Positions 23,462 to 35,600 of a stretch of 64,000 nucleotides of DNA are shown here, piece after piece (the first letter of the stretch is position 1; each line of letters opens with the position of its first letter). Position numbers and translations under genes: made by a program. The notes beneath the pieces were generated by a model that saw only the letters and a list, made by a program, of their open reading frames with translations, was not told where the DNA came from and made no database searches. Origin of the DNA: Sphaerolaimus hirsutus (lineage: Eukaryota; Nematoda; Chromadorea; Monhysterida; Sphaerolaimidae); NCBI GenBank assembly GCA_964036195.1, contig OZ038460.1:1429504-1493503 (forward strand), written 5' to 3'.

Positions 23462-26190
23462 TAGTGATGTAAAGGCACCGGTGCCCCGGTGCTGGGCACT
23501 GAAGGACACCAGCACCAGTGCTGGTGCGGTGCCATTGCAATCTTCAGTGGTGCCATGCCGGTGCTGGTGCCATTTTTTTCAGAATAGCACCGGTGCTGGT
23601 GCAGTGCGGTGCCATTTTTTTGTCAGTGCCAAAGGTGCTAGCACCAGGGCCAAAGTAAAAGGATCCGGGAAAGGCACCGGCCGAGGCTTCATGTGGGGAC
23701 TTCCGTTCCAAAAGTTCACAAGCCCCAAATCCAGAAAAATCGAGTTAGCTGTGGATTCGACTTCCACGTATAATTCTGCCCATTTTGGTAACAAAATCAG
23801 TGTTATAGTCCATTTCGTTCCCGAGATACAGTGGTACCGTTTTTCAGAAAAATCACAATTTTCATATTGAAAGTGCACATATCCATCTCAGATCCCCTAT
23901 TAAAAACAGGACTTTCATTTCGTAAGTGCACATATCCATGTCGGACCACCGGAGTTTCATTTCATAAGTGCACATATCCAAAAAATAGTTTCATTTCCAA
24001 AAGTGCACGGTGCTCCAGATCGCTCGCGAAGAGCCGGCCGGATTTCCCATAGAAAATAAAGTTTCATTTACAAATGTGCATACGTGAATTTCCAAATTGA
24101 TTTTGCTCTATAAATCGAGTACAGGTATAAATATAGATCTGAGAATTTAGGTTTGTGTACTTCTCGAAAAGGGCTTCTCAGTGGTATAATTCGTTTTGCC
24201 CTGCAATGCACCGTTAGGAAGTTATTTACATTTCAAGTTCAAATTTTCAAATTTACTCCTTATTTTGGGTGGTTTACAAAATATGACATAACTCCCAAAA
24301 TATTTACCAGCCGACAAAATTTAGGGACACAAACATTGTAGACAAATGTCTGAGATATCTGAAAAGTGCAGGGCAAGCTTTGTCGCCCAAACATGGCGCT
24401 GCTGGGCCAGCGCCAATCTTTAAAATGCGATTTTGAAAAATCTGGATATGTTTACTTTTGGAATGAAAGTCCCCTTGTGCTGTGCAATTTTGTCCATAGT
24501 ATGTGCTTATTCATATTTCAAAAAACAGCTATGTATTTTCCCAACCGTTTTTGCCTATTTTGTAAACCTCCCATCAAATAAATATACCTACTGTGAAATC
24601 CGTTATACCCGATACATGATCTGATGAGCGAATCTAAAATTTTGTTGAATTTTAAATCATTTTTATATTTTGTATTTATCTTACTTTTTTTGTTCAAAAT
24701 TAGTTGTCAGTTTATGACAGAGTTCCATTCTCTGTACAGCAACGACTCCGATCTGTAGACAATATTTTATCTTTCATTTGTAATCATTGTAATTGCTTCA
24801 TAAAAGTGATTGCCACTTCATTCTGATCATTTTAAGTGCTCAACCATCAAAATCGGTTGAAAATTCATGGTAATATGCTTCAGATATTAGGTTAGGCTTC
24901 AGATGCTTAGGTATTACTTCAGAAATTCCAGCCCGGTGCGGTGCCTTTCGGTGCTAGCACCGGCAACCCGCCGGTGCCCTTCGGTGCCGGTGCCATTTTT
25001 TTCCAAAAGGATGCCGGAAGTTACATTTCCATGCATCTTCCTACCTTCACTTGTAAAAATTTTGCGCGCAAGCGCGCAATTCTTGCTTCACGCGACCGGT
25101 GATTTCATCTCACCGGTCGCGCAGCCTCATGTGTTCACGATCCCACCTAAAATGTGTATATGTATGTAAAATACATATACACATTCCTAGGGTGAGACCA
25201 GAAAAGTTCAGGAAAATGACACTTTCATTACAATATTCCTGTTTTGTAAAAATTTTGCGCGCAGGTGCGCAATTTCCCACCACCCACAAGGCATTTCCTC
25301 TAGATACTTCCCGTAAATGCAAATCAATGTCAAAACCTCAATTTTTGCCTGTCGATGTGTATTGTATGTTTATTTACCTACAAATATGTCAGTTTTTGGC
25401 ACTTGCGCCAATGCCAATGACGCCATGGCATGGCGCCTACAAATGGCGCTAGCGCCTAGCGCCATTTCTTCACTCAGAACGGAAAAATTTTAGGGGGGGG
25501 GGGAGGCTGAGCCCCCCCATTCGCGAGGCTCCGTAAACAAACAGCCCTCCCCCCCACTCCAAATTCCTGGATACGTCCCTGCCCACCCGTACACCGGGCT
25601 CAGTAAACAAACAGACACCATGCTCAAAAATCCTGGATATGTACCTGGCCCCTGAAACAAGGGGTCTACATGCACACTGGGTTTACATGCGCACTGAGTT
25701 TTGGCCATCTGGGGCACCTACACCAACGCCAATGGTGCCATGACGTGGCGCCTATGAATGGTGCGAGCACCATGACACCATTCCGCCACTACAGGGGCAA
25801 AATTTTAGGGGGGGGGGGTTGTTTTATGTTGTTTTGCCTTTGTTCAGCTTATTATTTTCTTATTCCTGATTTTTTCATTACCCGATACCCGACTTTTTCA
25901 TTACCCGGAACCGAAATTTTTGACAATTTGGGACCGAAAGAACCGAACCGGAACCGAACTTAAGAACCGAACCGAGAACCGGAACCGAAAATTTTGAGGA
26001 ACCGAGAACCGAACCGAAATTTTTTAGAACCGAGAACCGGAACCGAAAATTTTGAAATTCCCAACCCTACCGGTGCGGTGCGGTGCTATTTTCTGGCCGA
26101 TGCCCCAAGGTTCCAGGTGCCCTTTTCATGCGTTGGCAAAGGTGCCGGTGCGGTGCGGTGCCATTTTTCCCGGTGCCTTTAACATCACTA
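23462..26190. mobile_element. TAGTGATGTAAAGGC element of GGTGCC words (family C) with nested inserts
   Basis: It starts TAGTGATGTAAAGGCACC and ends GGTGCCTTTAACATCACTA, with an exact 8-bp duplication GTTATCAC (23454-23461 and 26191-26198). The arms are arrays of CACCGGTGC/GGTGCGGTGCC words. Inside are a GGGGACTTCC element (about 23693-24475), an inverted CAGGGACG-family relative (about 25010-25585) and a right-end fragment of a CGGTTC-word element (about 25810-26068). No ORF of its own. Confidence 0.82.
23693..24475. mobile_element. GGGGACTTCCGTTCC element (family O)
   Basis: The left end GGGGACTTCCGTTCCAAAAG and right end CTTTTGGAATGAAAGTCCCC are inverted. The interior has repeated CATTTCATAAGTGCACATATCC phrases split by short spacers and a CCAGATCGCTCGCGAAGAGC block. 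A second copy is at about 56893-57886. No coding capacity. Confidence 0.7.
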
Positions 26191-26426
26191 GTTATCACAT
26201 CAAACATTTATGCAAATGCATCCATCTCACTTCCAATATGATTCATTTTGTTCTGAGCAAGAGCATGCTATTTCTGCTAACATCATTGCAAATGGTCGAT
26301 GAAATGTTATTCACATCACAAATATAACAATTGAATTACTTTTAAACTTAAAAAAAACTGACTTTCAAGCTTTTCCGAAGCTCTACAGTACTTAAATAAC
26401 CACAGAAAGCATAAGTGTGCACTGCC

Positions 26427-28174
26427 TAGGGTTGGCCGATGTTTTTTTTAAACGTTTTTTATTTTTAAAAAAACGTTGTTTTTTTTAAAAAAACATGACG
26501 TCCGAAATGTTTTTTTTTTTAAAAACATCGACCGCAATTTTTAGTACTAAGCACTAGGTATTTTGCAAAATTTTTGGCAATTTCACACACACATATTGAC
26601 ATTGGTGGTTGTTTTCATTGGTTTTGTGGCATTTTTAGTATCAAAGTATCCATTTATATATGCTACCATGGGTTAATAAGCCGTCATATGACGGTGTAGT
26701 AATATAATATTGAGGTAATGTGCTTCCATGTACCTCCACAGTGTGTAACTTCACTCCCAAAGTAACAACCTCCTTTTATAACCTTGTTTCATCGCTATTC
26801 CATGCCAAACTTTACCTGAAGTCACGAACATTCGACTATAAGGTGATATAGGAACGATATGTCGACGAAAAATGGATATTTTTGACACAAATCACCACTT
26901 ATAATGCTATCCCATGGCTCAACAGCCATTATATGGTTATATATAACATCACAGAGTAGGGTTGGGGAACCGAACCGAACCGAGAACCGAGCACTTTTTT
27001 GGAACCGAGAACCGGAACCGAGCTTGAGAACCGAACCGGAACCGAGAACCGGCACTTATACCTGGAACCGAAGTAAATACCCGAAAGAACCGAAATTTTC
27101 TAGGAATCTTAAAGTTTTTAAACAGCGTTTTTTCAACACCTACATCTAAGCCTTTAAACAGCAGCTGAACATCTTGGTGCGTGTTCAGAATTGCAAAATT
27201 CATCTGTTTGCAAAATGATTGCGCGGGAGCGTGTAATTTCACATATACTCCAGCGACGTTACACCTTACAATGAAATCTACCATATCCCACCGAATAAAA
27301 GAACAAACATAAAAAAATTTCATCATATTTATCAAATTGCTTTGATAAATATGATGAAATTTTTTATGTATGTTCATTTATTCAGATGGGATATGGTAGA
27401 TTTCATTGTAAGGTGTAATGTTGCTGCAGTATACACATTATCACTGGTAGTAGTTTTCATTGGTTTTGTGCCAGTTTTAACCGTAGTTGGCAAAAGTTAT
27501 TTATGTTTGTACTCAAAATAATACGCGTACTCACTCGCATACTACATAAATACATTTACGTTTCCTCCAGAGAAAAGTTTCCTCCATTTACGTTTCCTTT
27601 TTGAAAGTACGCGAGTACAGAAAACGTATATGTTTGCTTTTACACTTTTTTAAATACCAGTATTATTATAACAACTCTGATTTCTGCATTCTACCATGAA
27701 ATAATTGAATTGAAATTCAATAATAATTGAAGCTGTGATATGCTCCTGTAGTATGAGATATCCAACCAATGTACTTACACATGTAAACTTGGGTATATTG
27801 TTGTTGTTTTTTGTTCAGCCGATTATTACCTGATACCCGGGTTTTTTATTACCCGGAACCGAAATTTTGATCATTTTAGAACCGAAAGAACCGAACCGGA
27901 ACCGAGTTAAAGAACCGAACCGAGAACCGGAACCGAAAATTTTCAGGAACCGAGAACCTATACCCGAACCGAAATCTTTTGGAACCGAGAACCGGAACCG
28001 AAACTTTTGAAATTCCCAACCCTATCACAGAGTATTGCCACTGTCTGATATACCTATATATGTTGACACAAGGTCATATCTGGGAGCTTTTAAAAAAAAA
28101 CGTTTTTATTAAAAAAAACGTTGTTTTTTTTAAAAAACATCGAGTTAAAAAAAAACGTTTTTTTTCCAACCCTA
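26427..28174. mobile_element. hAT-like TTTTAAAA-word element (family G), second copy
   Basis: It starts TAGGGTTGGCCGATG and ends TTCCAACCCTA, with an exact 8-bp duplication GCACTGCC (26419-26426 and 28175-28182). The arms are TTTTTTTAAAAAAACG words. The middle aligns with 16760-16860 and 19410-19720 of the first copy. A CGGTTC-word element is nested at 26957-28024. Confidence 0.85.
26957..28024. mobile_element. hAT-like CGGTTC-word foldback element (family B), second copy
   Basis: It starts TAGGGTTGGGGAACCG and ends TTCCCAACCCTA, with an exact 8-bp duplication TCACAGAG (26949-26956 and 28025-28032). The arms are GAACCGAACCGAGAACCGG words. The orientation is opposite to the 17723-18808 copy. 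The centre holds a further inverted repeat around 27250-27420, with TATCAAATTGCTTTGATA at the pivot. Confidence 0.9.
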
Positions 28175-29899
28175 GCACTGCCTATCAATTTATATGGCTT
28201 TTATTACCCTCAGAGTCGATTTTAGAGATAAATGGGACTAATTTTGACCGCAGCAATTTTTTTTTGATACATTTTTTAAAATCGACTTTTTTTGAAGCAG
28301 GGTCATAGAAAATTGCTATTTTTACCCTAGTTGGGCTGGTGGTACACTTTTAAATGTGATTTTGAAATATAAAAATAGGTGGGCATGCCTTTGGAACAAG
28401 ACTTGTCAGTTCAATACATCTCTCTCACATGCATCTAGTTGCAGTGGCAGGGAAAAAATTTGTGTTTGGTAACAGCTTGGGAAGTCACAAAACAAAGGAT
28501 GTATTTAAAATGCAACAGGAATATTTGGTAAAAAAATTTAGTTCAAAATCTGAAAATTCAATTTAGAAAAAAAACATAACATAATTTAACACTTTTTCCA
28601 GAGCATTTGCCATCACTCGATTTGACATGATTCCATTTTTGGGTGGAAATTACTACTTATCTTGCTGTTGTGTCTGCAGCTCAATTTGAAAAAAATGTAT
28701 TGTTGTAAAGTCAGCGGACATTTCATCCTACAAAATCGGAGAGTTAGAATTTGCTCGTGAATAGAGCGAACAACGAAACTTGTGTCCCACGCGGACGCTA
28801 GAAATTGAAAAAGAAAATCATATGTAAAGAAAAATGGACGTTTCGCTGCGTCCGTGCGTGCCACGCCCTAGTTATCTACATTTTCAACGTTGCTCATAAA
28901 GAATTTGACCGTTCAAACTACCGTTTTACCGTTCAAACTACCGTTTTTGTTTTTATTTTGTTTTTCATTCGTTGGCTCCATTCCAACAGAAGAGAGCTTG
29001 GCAGCTGGCCACAATTTCGAAATCCACTGCTAATATGAATAAAATAGGCTCACAATAGCTATATAACCATGTATATAAACAAAAAAAGCGATTATGAAGG
29101 TGGAAATTGGCAAAGCGAAGCAAATTTTAACGATTTTTAGCCAACTTTCAGTTTTCACTCTCATTTGTATAATACGCAACTGGAAACTGGGATAAGGGCC
29201 AAGTTTTCATACATGGCCCGATCTATTCCAATTGTTAAAATATTGCGTCACAATACCTAATGCCGTCATGCACTCTCCACTGGAGAGATTGACACAAATG
29301 TTTGTAGGGCTATACATCTGCTGACTTTACAAAATGAGAAAGTTAAAGAGAAAATTATGTAAAAAAATGCTCCTATATTTTTCATTTTTTTTATTAGAAA
29401 ATGAACCATTCAATAAGAAGCAACATCAAGTATAAGTAATCATACATTTTTCTTTGTTAGATCTCATACAGAGTGAATTTATTTGGCAATGTGCCATTTC
29501 ATTCCCAATGCATTTCTCTGTGATGTACCCCCCCCCTCAAAAATCCTGGCTACGTTCCTGGCGTCAACCAGTGATAAAAATTTATGTGTTAGTAATTTTG
29601 GGCAAAAATCTGTGTAAACTTTCTCAAAAATCGCTTCAGATAGCTGGTCGATGAGGGGGGGGGGGGGTGGTTCAGGGGATACTAACCAAAGAATTCGCCT
29701 CCAAGATAGATAGATAGGTTGCTGAATGGTCTCTGGGATATATAACTGCAGGCGGTTTTATTTATTTTTTTGGGGGGGGGCGGGGTGAAATTCCTGCATT
29801 CTAGACCCCTGCATCCATCATGGAAAGTTTGGAGGAATTTGTAATTTGTAATGCATTCAGCCCCAAACTTTTGCTCCTCTTCGAAAGCGTTATATTATA
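28175..29899. other. Gene-free, mostly AT-rich stretch
   Basis: No supportable exon. Near 28880-28950 the phrase GACCGTTCAAACTACCGTTTT is duplicated. Near 29520-29560 and 29640-29820 are fragments of the CAGGGACG and GATA/CAGGGG repeat families, including a 13-nt G run. Otherwise I see nothing recognisable. Confidence 0.45.
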
Positions 29900-31369
29900 A
29901 ACACCTTCCCGATCAAGTCCGGCCGCCTATTTTTTTTTCACTTTGCAGGCCATATCTCCAGTTGTGGGAGGGGTGGAAAACTAAAACTTGGGTGGTATAT
30001 AGGCGCAACCCCCCACTACCCCTCATGAATAAATGGGGCAGCGGCGACTCACTATAGAGGGGGTCGCCATATACGTGGAAAAAATTTGCAGCATTTTCAC
30101 TGTCCCGCACAGGTCCGGCCCCCTGTTGATTTCTTACACTGCGGGTCCCGTATCTCCAGCTGTGGGAGGGGTATAGATTAAAAATTTTTGGGGATGTGTC
30201 GCCAACACCCCTCCCCTACTATACACTGGCCAGGCGGTTTTTGGCAACTCACCACAGTGTGGGGTGCAAAGTTTAAAATTTATTAAAATGTTACTGCCCC
30301 ACACAAGTCTAGCATCCAATTGAATTTCAAAAAATGGACACTTTTGTGTTGTTTTAACACTTATGTGGTTGACAATGTGAAATAAGCATGAATTATCCTC
30401 TAAAAAATATCTTATCCGACCTAAAACTGGCCACCACATGAACCTCTTCTCCCAAGTGGGTGACAAAAAATCACTTACAACTTTTTTATAAGACACTTGA
30501 ATGGCTGGTTTGCAATCATTTATAGGGGAAGGTTAAAGGTCTCAAGTTGTGTAAAAAATCTTACCTCAAAAATGCCTTCATAAGAAAATTTGCTGGGGGT
30601 GAATTTCAAATTGTAAAAATGACATCATTGCAGGAACAAAAATAGGCAAAATTTACAATTTTAAATTTACCCCCAGCAAATTTTCTTATGAAGGCATTTT
30701 TGAGGTAAGGTTTTTACACAATTTGATACCTTTAACCCTCCTCTATAAATCATTGTAAACCAGCAGTTCAAGTGTCTAATGAAAAAGTTGTAAAAAGTGA
30801 TTTTTTTGTCACCCACTTGGGGAGAGGGGTTCGTGTGGTGGGCAGTTTTAGATCCGAGAAGATACTTTTTAGAGGATATTTCATGCTTATTTCACATTGT
30901 CAACCACATTAGTGTTAAAACAACACAAAAGTGTTCATTTTTTGAAATTCAATTGGATGCTGGACTTGTGTTGGACAGTAACATTTTAATAAATTTTAAA
31001 CTTTGCACCCCACACTGTGGTGAGTTGCTAAAGACCACCTGGCCAGTGTATAGTAGGGGAGGGGTGTTGGCAACACATCCCCAAAATTGTAGATTTATAC
31101 CCCTCCCACAGGTGGAGGTACAGCACCCGCAGTGAAAGAAATCAGTGGGGGCTGGACCTGTGTGGGACACTAAAAAAGCTGCAAAATTTTTTTGCACTTG
31201 GCGACCCACCCTGTAGGGGGTCGCCGCGACCCCTTCAATTCATGCGAAGTAGAGGGGGGTTGCGCCAATATCTACCCCAAGTTTTAGCTTCTGGCGCATC
31301 CTAGAACTGTAGATAGGACGGCAGAAGTAAAATAAAAAATTGGGGGCCGGACTTGATCGGGAAGGTGTT
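29900..31369. mobile_element. AACACCT...AGGTGTT foldback element (family M), near-intact copy
   Basis: It starts AACACCTTCCCGATCAAG and ends CTTGATCGGGAAGGTGTT, with TA on both sides. The two halves are long imperfect inverted repeats meeting near 30630, at the AT-rich phrase TTCTTATGAAGGCATTTTTG in both orientations. It provides the uninterrupted sequence for the family B insertion site at 17723. No ORF with coding signal. Confidence 0.82.
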
Positions 31370-31437
31370 TATATATCCTGGTTCCTTCATTTGAGGCGTC
31401 CACTTCTAAAAGTCGATAATGATAATTGACTCATGGA

Positions 31438-31735
31438 TAGTGATGTAAAAAGCGCCATGACTTTTGGCGGAACTGACGCTTTTTGGACCCATAGTGCCAA
31501 GCGCCAATGGCGCCAGAGCAAAATGGCGCCAAGTGGCAGAAGTGCCATGGCGCTTTTTGCTTTGGTGCTAGCGCCAGACATTTTGTTCCTGGCACACCAC
31601 AAAAATAGCACCAAGCGCCAAAAGCGCCATGGCGCTTTTCAAGGGCAAAGCGCCAATGGCGCCACAGCGAAATAGCGCCAAGCGCCATGGCGCTTTTTGT
31701 TTTGGCGCTAGCGCCATGGCGCTTTTACATCACTA
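31438..31735. mobile_element. TAGTGATGTAAAAAGCGCC element of GGCGCC words (family D)
   Basis: It starts TAGTGATGTAAAAAGCGCC and ends GGCGCTTTTACATCACTA, with an exact 8-bp duplication CTCATGGA (31430-31437 and 31736-31743). The interior is almost wholly AGCGCCATGGCGCTTTT-type words. A CpG-decayed relative is at about 52731-52889. Confidence 0.88.
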
Positions 31736-32616
31736 CTCATGGAACAGCATCTAGAATATGTTCCGAACATTTTTCACCATTTTCCGATTTTTTAAAAATG
31801 TCTGGCTTCCTTTAAGAATCACGTGTTGATACTTTTGGCAGAAATCAGATATTTTCAAAAAATATCTGTCAAGAAGTCGGTGACTCTGCTGTACCAAAAG
31901 GTCGATAAATCCACTCTTGTTGGATTAAAAATGTAAGAGATGTGTTGTTAAGTTCGCCAGTTGAAATTTTGCCAGAAATGGGAAAAATTTGCAGTAATTT
32001 ATCCAGAAATGAAAAAATTGCTGAAATTTTGCTGGAAACAGAAGAATTTCACATAGTTGAGAACCTGCATGCACGTTGATCAGTGTGTTTGAAACGGAAA
32101 ACAGGCAATTGAGCCGGAAAACGAAAAAAATGGCGGAAAAACAGAAAATACAGCTGGAAAACGGGAAATGAGCCGGAAAAACGGAAACGGAAAAAAATTA
32201 ACTGCGCAAACGGCAAATGAAAAGTTGACACCCTATTGAGAATGGAGGCTAAAAATTTGACACTTTATTATCAACATTTGAAACTTGATGATAGTCAGCG
32301 ACTGTGAACATTCGACATGCATCACTGGCAGAGAATGGAAATGATACGTAAATATATACCGTGTTTCCTCAAAATACCCCCCTCAAAATGAACCATTTTT
32401 TCGGAACTCGATTTTTCGGACTCATCGACTTTTAGAAGCAGTCGTCATCTGTAGTTCCGCATGCCAAAACTATCTGTACGCGGAAAGAAACTACCCGAAA
32501 TCGTGCGGTTCCCCAGCTACCCCCCCAAACAACCCGACCCGTTCCAAAAAAACTGGAGCACATTTGCGGACGCCCCCTTGCAGATCGGCGTTGCATAACT
32601 GGTACAGCCGATCGCC
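31736..32616. other. Upstream region of the 32617 gene, with repeats
   Basis: About 32060-32236 is an element of CGGAAAACG/GAAAACGGAAA words ending GTTGACACCCTA (flanks TTGAGAAC and TTGAGAAT). About 32359-32420 is a CCGTGTTTCCTCAAAATACC fragment of the TA-flanked family. No TATA box or other promoter element could be supported. Confidence 0.45.
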
Positions 32617-35600
32617 ATGGGCAGCGAGGCGGAACGGCTATTTACGCAGTTGGCTGAAATCGTGCAGGCTGGCAGCTTGCCAGATAGTTTGAAGGACACC
32701 TTGGGCAGGTTTGTTTGGCCTGGGCGGGGGTGCTGGGCTGATATGGTTTTTACGGTTTCGGTAGTTTGGTAGGATGTTTGTATCGGTAAATTTTCGTATG
32801 GGCGGCTCATTCCGGTGTGGTCGATTTGACCGGTTTTGTGCGCTGAAATTCGTTTTTGGCCCTACACTGGTTGTCAACCACACCAAATGTGAACTGGTTC
32901 CAGTGATCCGAATTCAAAGCTTGCGGACGGTTAACACTACGAATTTTTGTATGCATGGTCTGCAGCTTCATTTGATTCAAGATGATTCAACATCGGCTCG
33001 TAAGCAAGCTTTGAATTGGGATGGGAACCAGTTGACATTTGTTGTCGTTGGCAACTAGTGTGTGTAGTATCAGTATGGCGGCAGCAGTGGAAATATCGGA
33101 GCGAGTTTATCAAGTAAATGTTGACAATTTACCGTACCCAATTTTTGCTATGTATAGTAGACTTACCGTACCGTATTCGCATTGTCGTTACTTACTCTCT
33201 GCAAAATTTACCGCACATTGAACACTGCGAATGTATTATAATGAAAAAGTTCCTCAAATTTCACCAAATTCCACAGATTTGTCTCGCTGGTCGGGGAGCG
33301 TACTGATCTGGCTCCGAATTCTGGCGCCCAAAGACAGGCGTCCAGCGGCGCCAGGCACCAAGATGGCGACTATGGCACCACTGCTGATGAGTTTTTCACT
33401 GGCGCCAGTCAAAGTGGGCGGAGCCAACGGGACTCTTCGGATGCTGATTTGTTAGATTTTGATCACTTTGTTTCTGGTGTTTGTTATCGCATTTTGACGG
33501 GGGCTCCCCCAGACCCTGTAAAGTGTCTAGTCGTGTAAAGCCCTCTGTAAAATGTCGAACTTGCAGTAAAAATGAAATACATTTGCCATTTTACCGGGCG
33601 TTTTGCACGACTTTGAGATTTTACATGACATTTTACATTTACGGGATCTCGGAGTGGCACCATTTTCCAATTCACTTTGCTCCAAAACAATTTCCAAATT
33701 TCTACGCGTACTCGCTGATCGCTTTGGCGCCACGGAAAAATGGCGCCAGCGCCGTGGCTCTTTTCGATCGCCATATTCACGTTGAACGCAAAAAGTATAT
33801 ATTTTCCAGGTGGGACACAGGCGGCGCCAGGCGCCAAGATCCCGTCGAAAGTGACGCCAGTTTTCCCCCACAAAGTCGAGATGAACGATCGCTGCAAGAA
33901 TTGCTGGATTCATTGTCCGGATTGGATCAAAACGCCCGGGCGAGGCGGCAGCAAGAATTTAGGAGGTATTTTTAAAATTTTGATTTGCTAGTAACGGCTT
34001 GTAGAGATGCTTGTTTTGCTTTTTTGATAATTGATTTTTTTATCAAGCCGTTTTAAAAAATTGTCACACACACACAAGTTGACAACGACACCAAATATCT
34101 ACTGGTTCCGATCCCAAATCAAATCTTGCTGACGAGTAACACTGCGCATTATTGTATGCACATACCTAAATATACTTCTTCACAGGGGTATCTTGAATTT
34201 TGACCCTCCGAGTGGTTGGATAGATAGCAAATCGCTCCTCCGGAGGGATAGATAGCTGAAAGATTTTTTAGGGGGGTAGTGGTGGTTCGATATATAGGCT
34301 TTTTCGGGGCATAGAAGGAAGAAAAGGTAGAAAAATCGCTAAAAGTAGTTGTAAAATAGCTCAAAATGTGTATACAAGAGCATATAGTACTTAAAATAGC
34401 TGAAAATAGGCAGTCAGACGCATGAACCAGTGATTTTGGAGGTGAAAATCTATATATAGGTAAGAAAAATAGCGATTTTGGTCGAAAATTGGGGTATAGT
34501 TTCTGAAAAATCGCTCGAGATAGGTAGATAGCTGGGCGATTTGGGGGGGGGGGGTTTAGGGGGTAGTAGCCCAAAATTTTGCATCCGGGATAGATAGATA
34601 GCTGAGCAGCATCCGGGATAGATAAATAGCTGGGCGGTTTGGGGGGGTAACCCCCCCCCCATTCGAGACCCCTGCTTCTTCATACACCGCAAGCTTTGAC
34701 TTTGCATCGGAACCAGTCAGTGCCGCCATCTTTTATGTGTATGCAGGACAAATTTAACCAATAAAAAGTGCCCAAGCCCCCCCCCCTCCTCACAAATCAC
34801 AGCGCCCCCACACCGCGAGCGATTCCCCCACCAGTTCCGCCGGTGCCCCGCCAACGGCCAAATGCGAGTGCAAATGCGTCGGACAACTCTAGCGGCTCGG
34901 GCACTTTGAAGGACATGTTGGACAGATTCTCTCAAGTGATCCGGTTGGTTGGGGTCAAGGACAAAGTTGGCTAGATAGCTGAGGGACCTCCGGGATAGAT
35001 GATGTAAAATAGCTCAAAATGATAATACAAGAGCATATAGTAGTACTAAAAAACTTAAAATAGGTCAATAGGAACAAGGGCTAGTGATTTTGGGGGTGAA
35101 AATCTATAAAGTGGTTTGAAAAACAGTGATTTTGAGCGAAACATGGAGTATCGTTTCTAAAAAATCGCTCCAGATAGGTAGATAGCTGAGCGATTTGTAG
35201 GAGGGGAGTTTCGGGTAGTAGCCCAAATTTTTGCCTCCGGGATAGATAGATAGCTGAGCGGCCTCTGGGGTAGAAAGACAGCTGGGCGGTAGGGTTGGGA
35301 CGATATGACTTTTCGATATCGATATTCGATATTCGATATTTTTTTCTGAAACTCGATATTCGATATCGATACGATACGGACCCTCGATATCGATATTCGA
35401 TATTCGATATGAAAAAATGGTCGATATTCGATATCGATATTCGATATCGATATTAGGGTTCAAACGATATATCGTATCGAATATCGGATATCGAACATTT
35501 TTTAATATCGAATATCGAATATCGATATCGAAAATTTTGAAAAAATATCGAATATCGAAAATTTTGAAAAAATATCGAATATCGATATCGAATATCGACC

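Noticed and set aside
16650..28174. TAGGGTT ends as telomeric repeat seeds
   Set aside because: The motif occurs once per end, is followed by unrelated sequence, and is flanked by 8-bp duplications. It is a transposon terminus, not a TTAGGG array.
33812..33965. Alternative reading of exon 3 of the coiled-coil gene (CKNCWIHCPDW frame)
   Set aside because: It is open with acceptor 33811, but acceptor 33821 gives a frame that joins both neighbours in phase and yields a GARRQD phrase matching GARHQD in exon 2.
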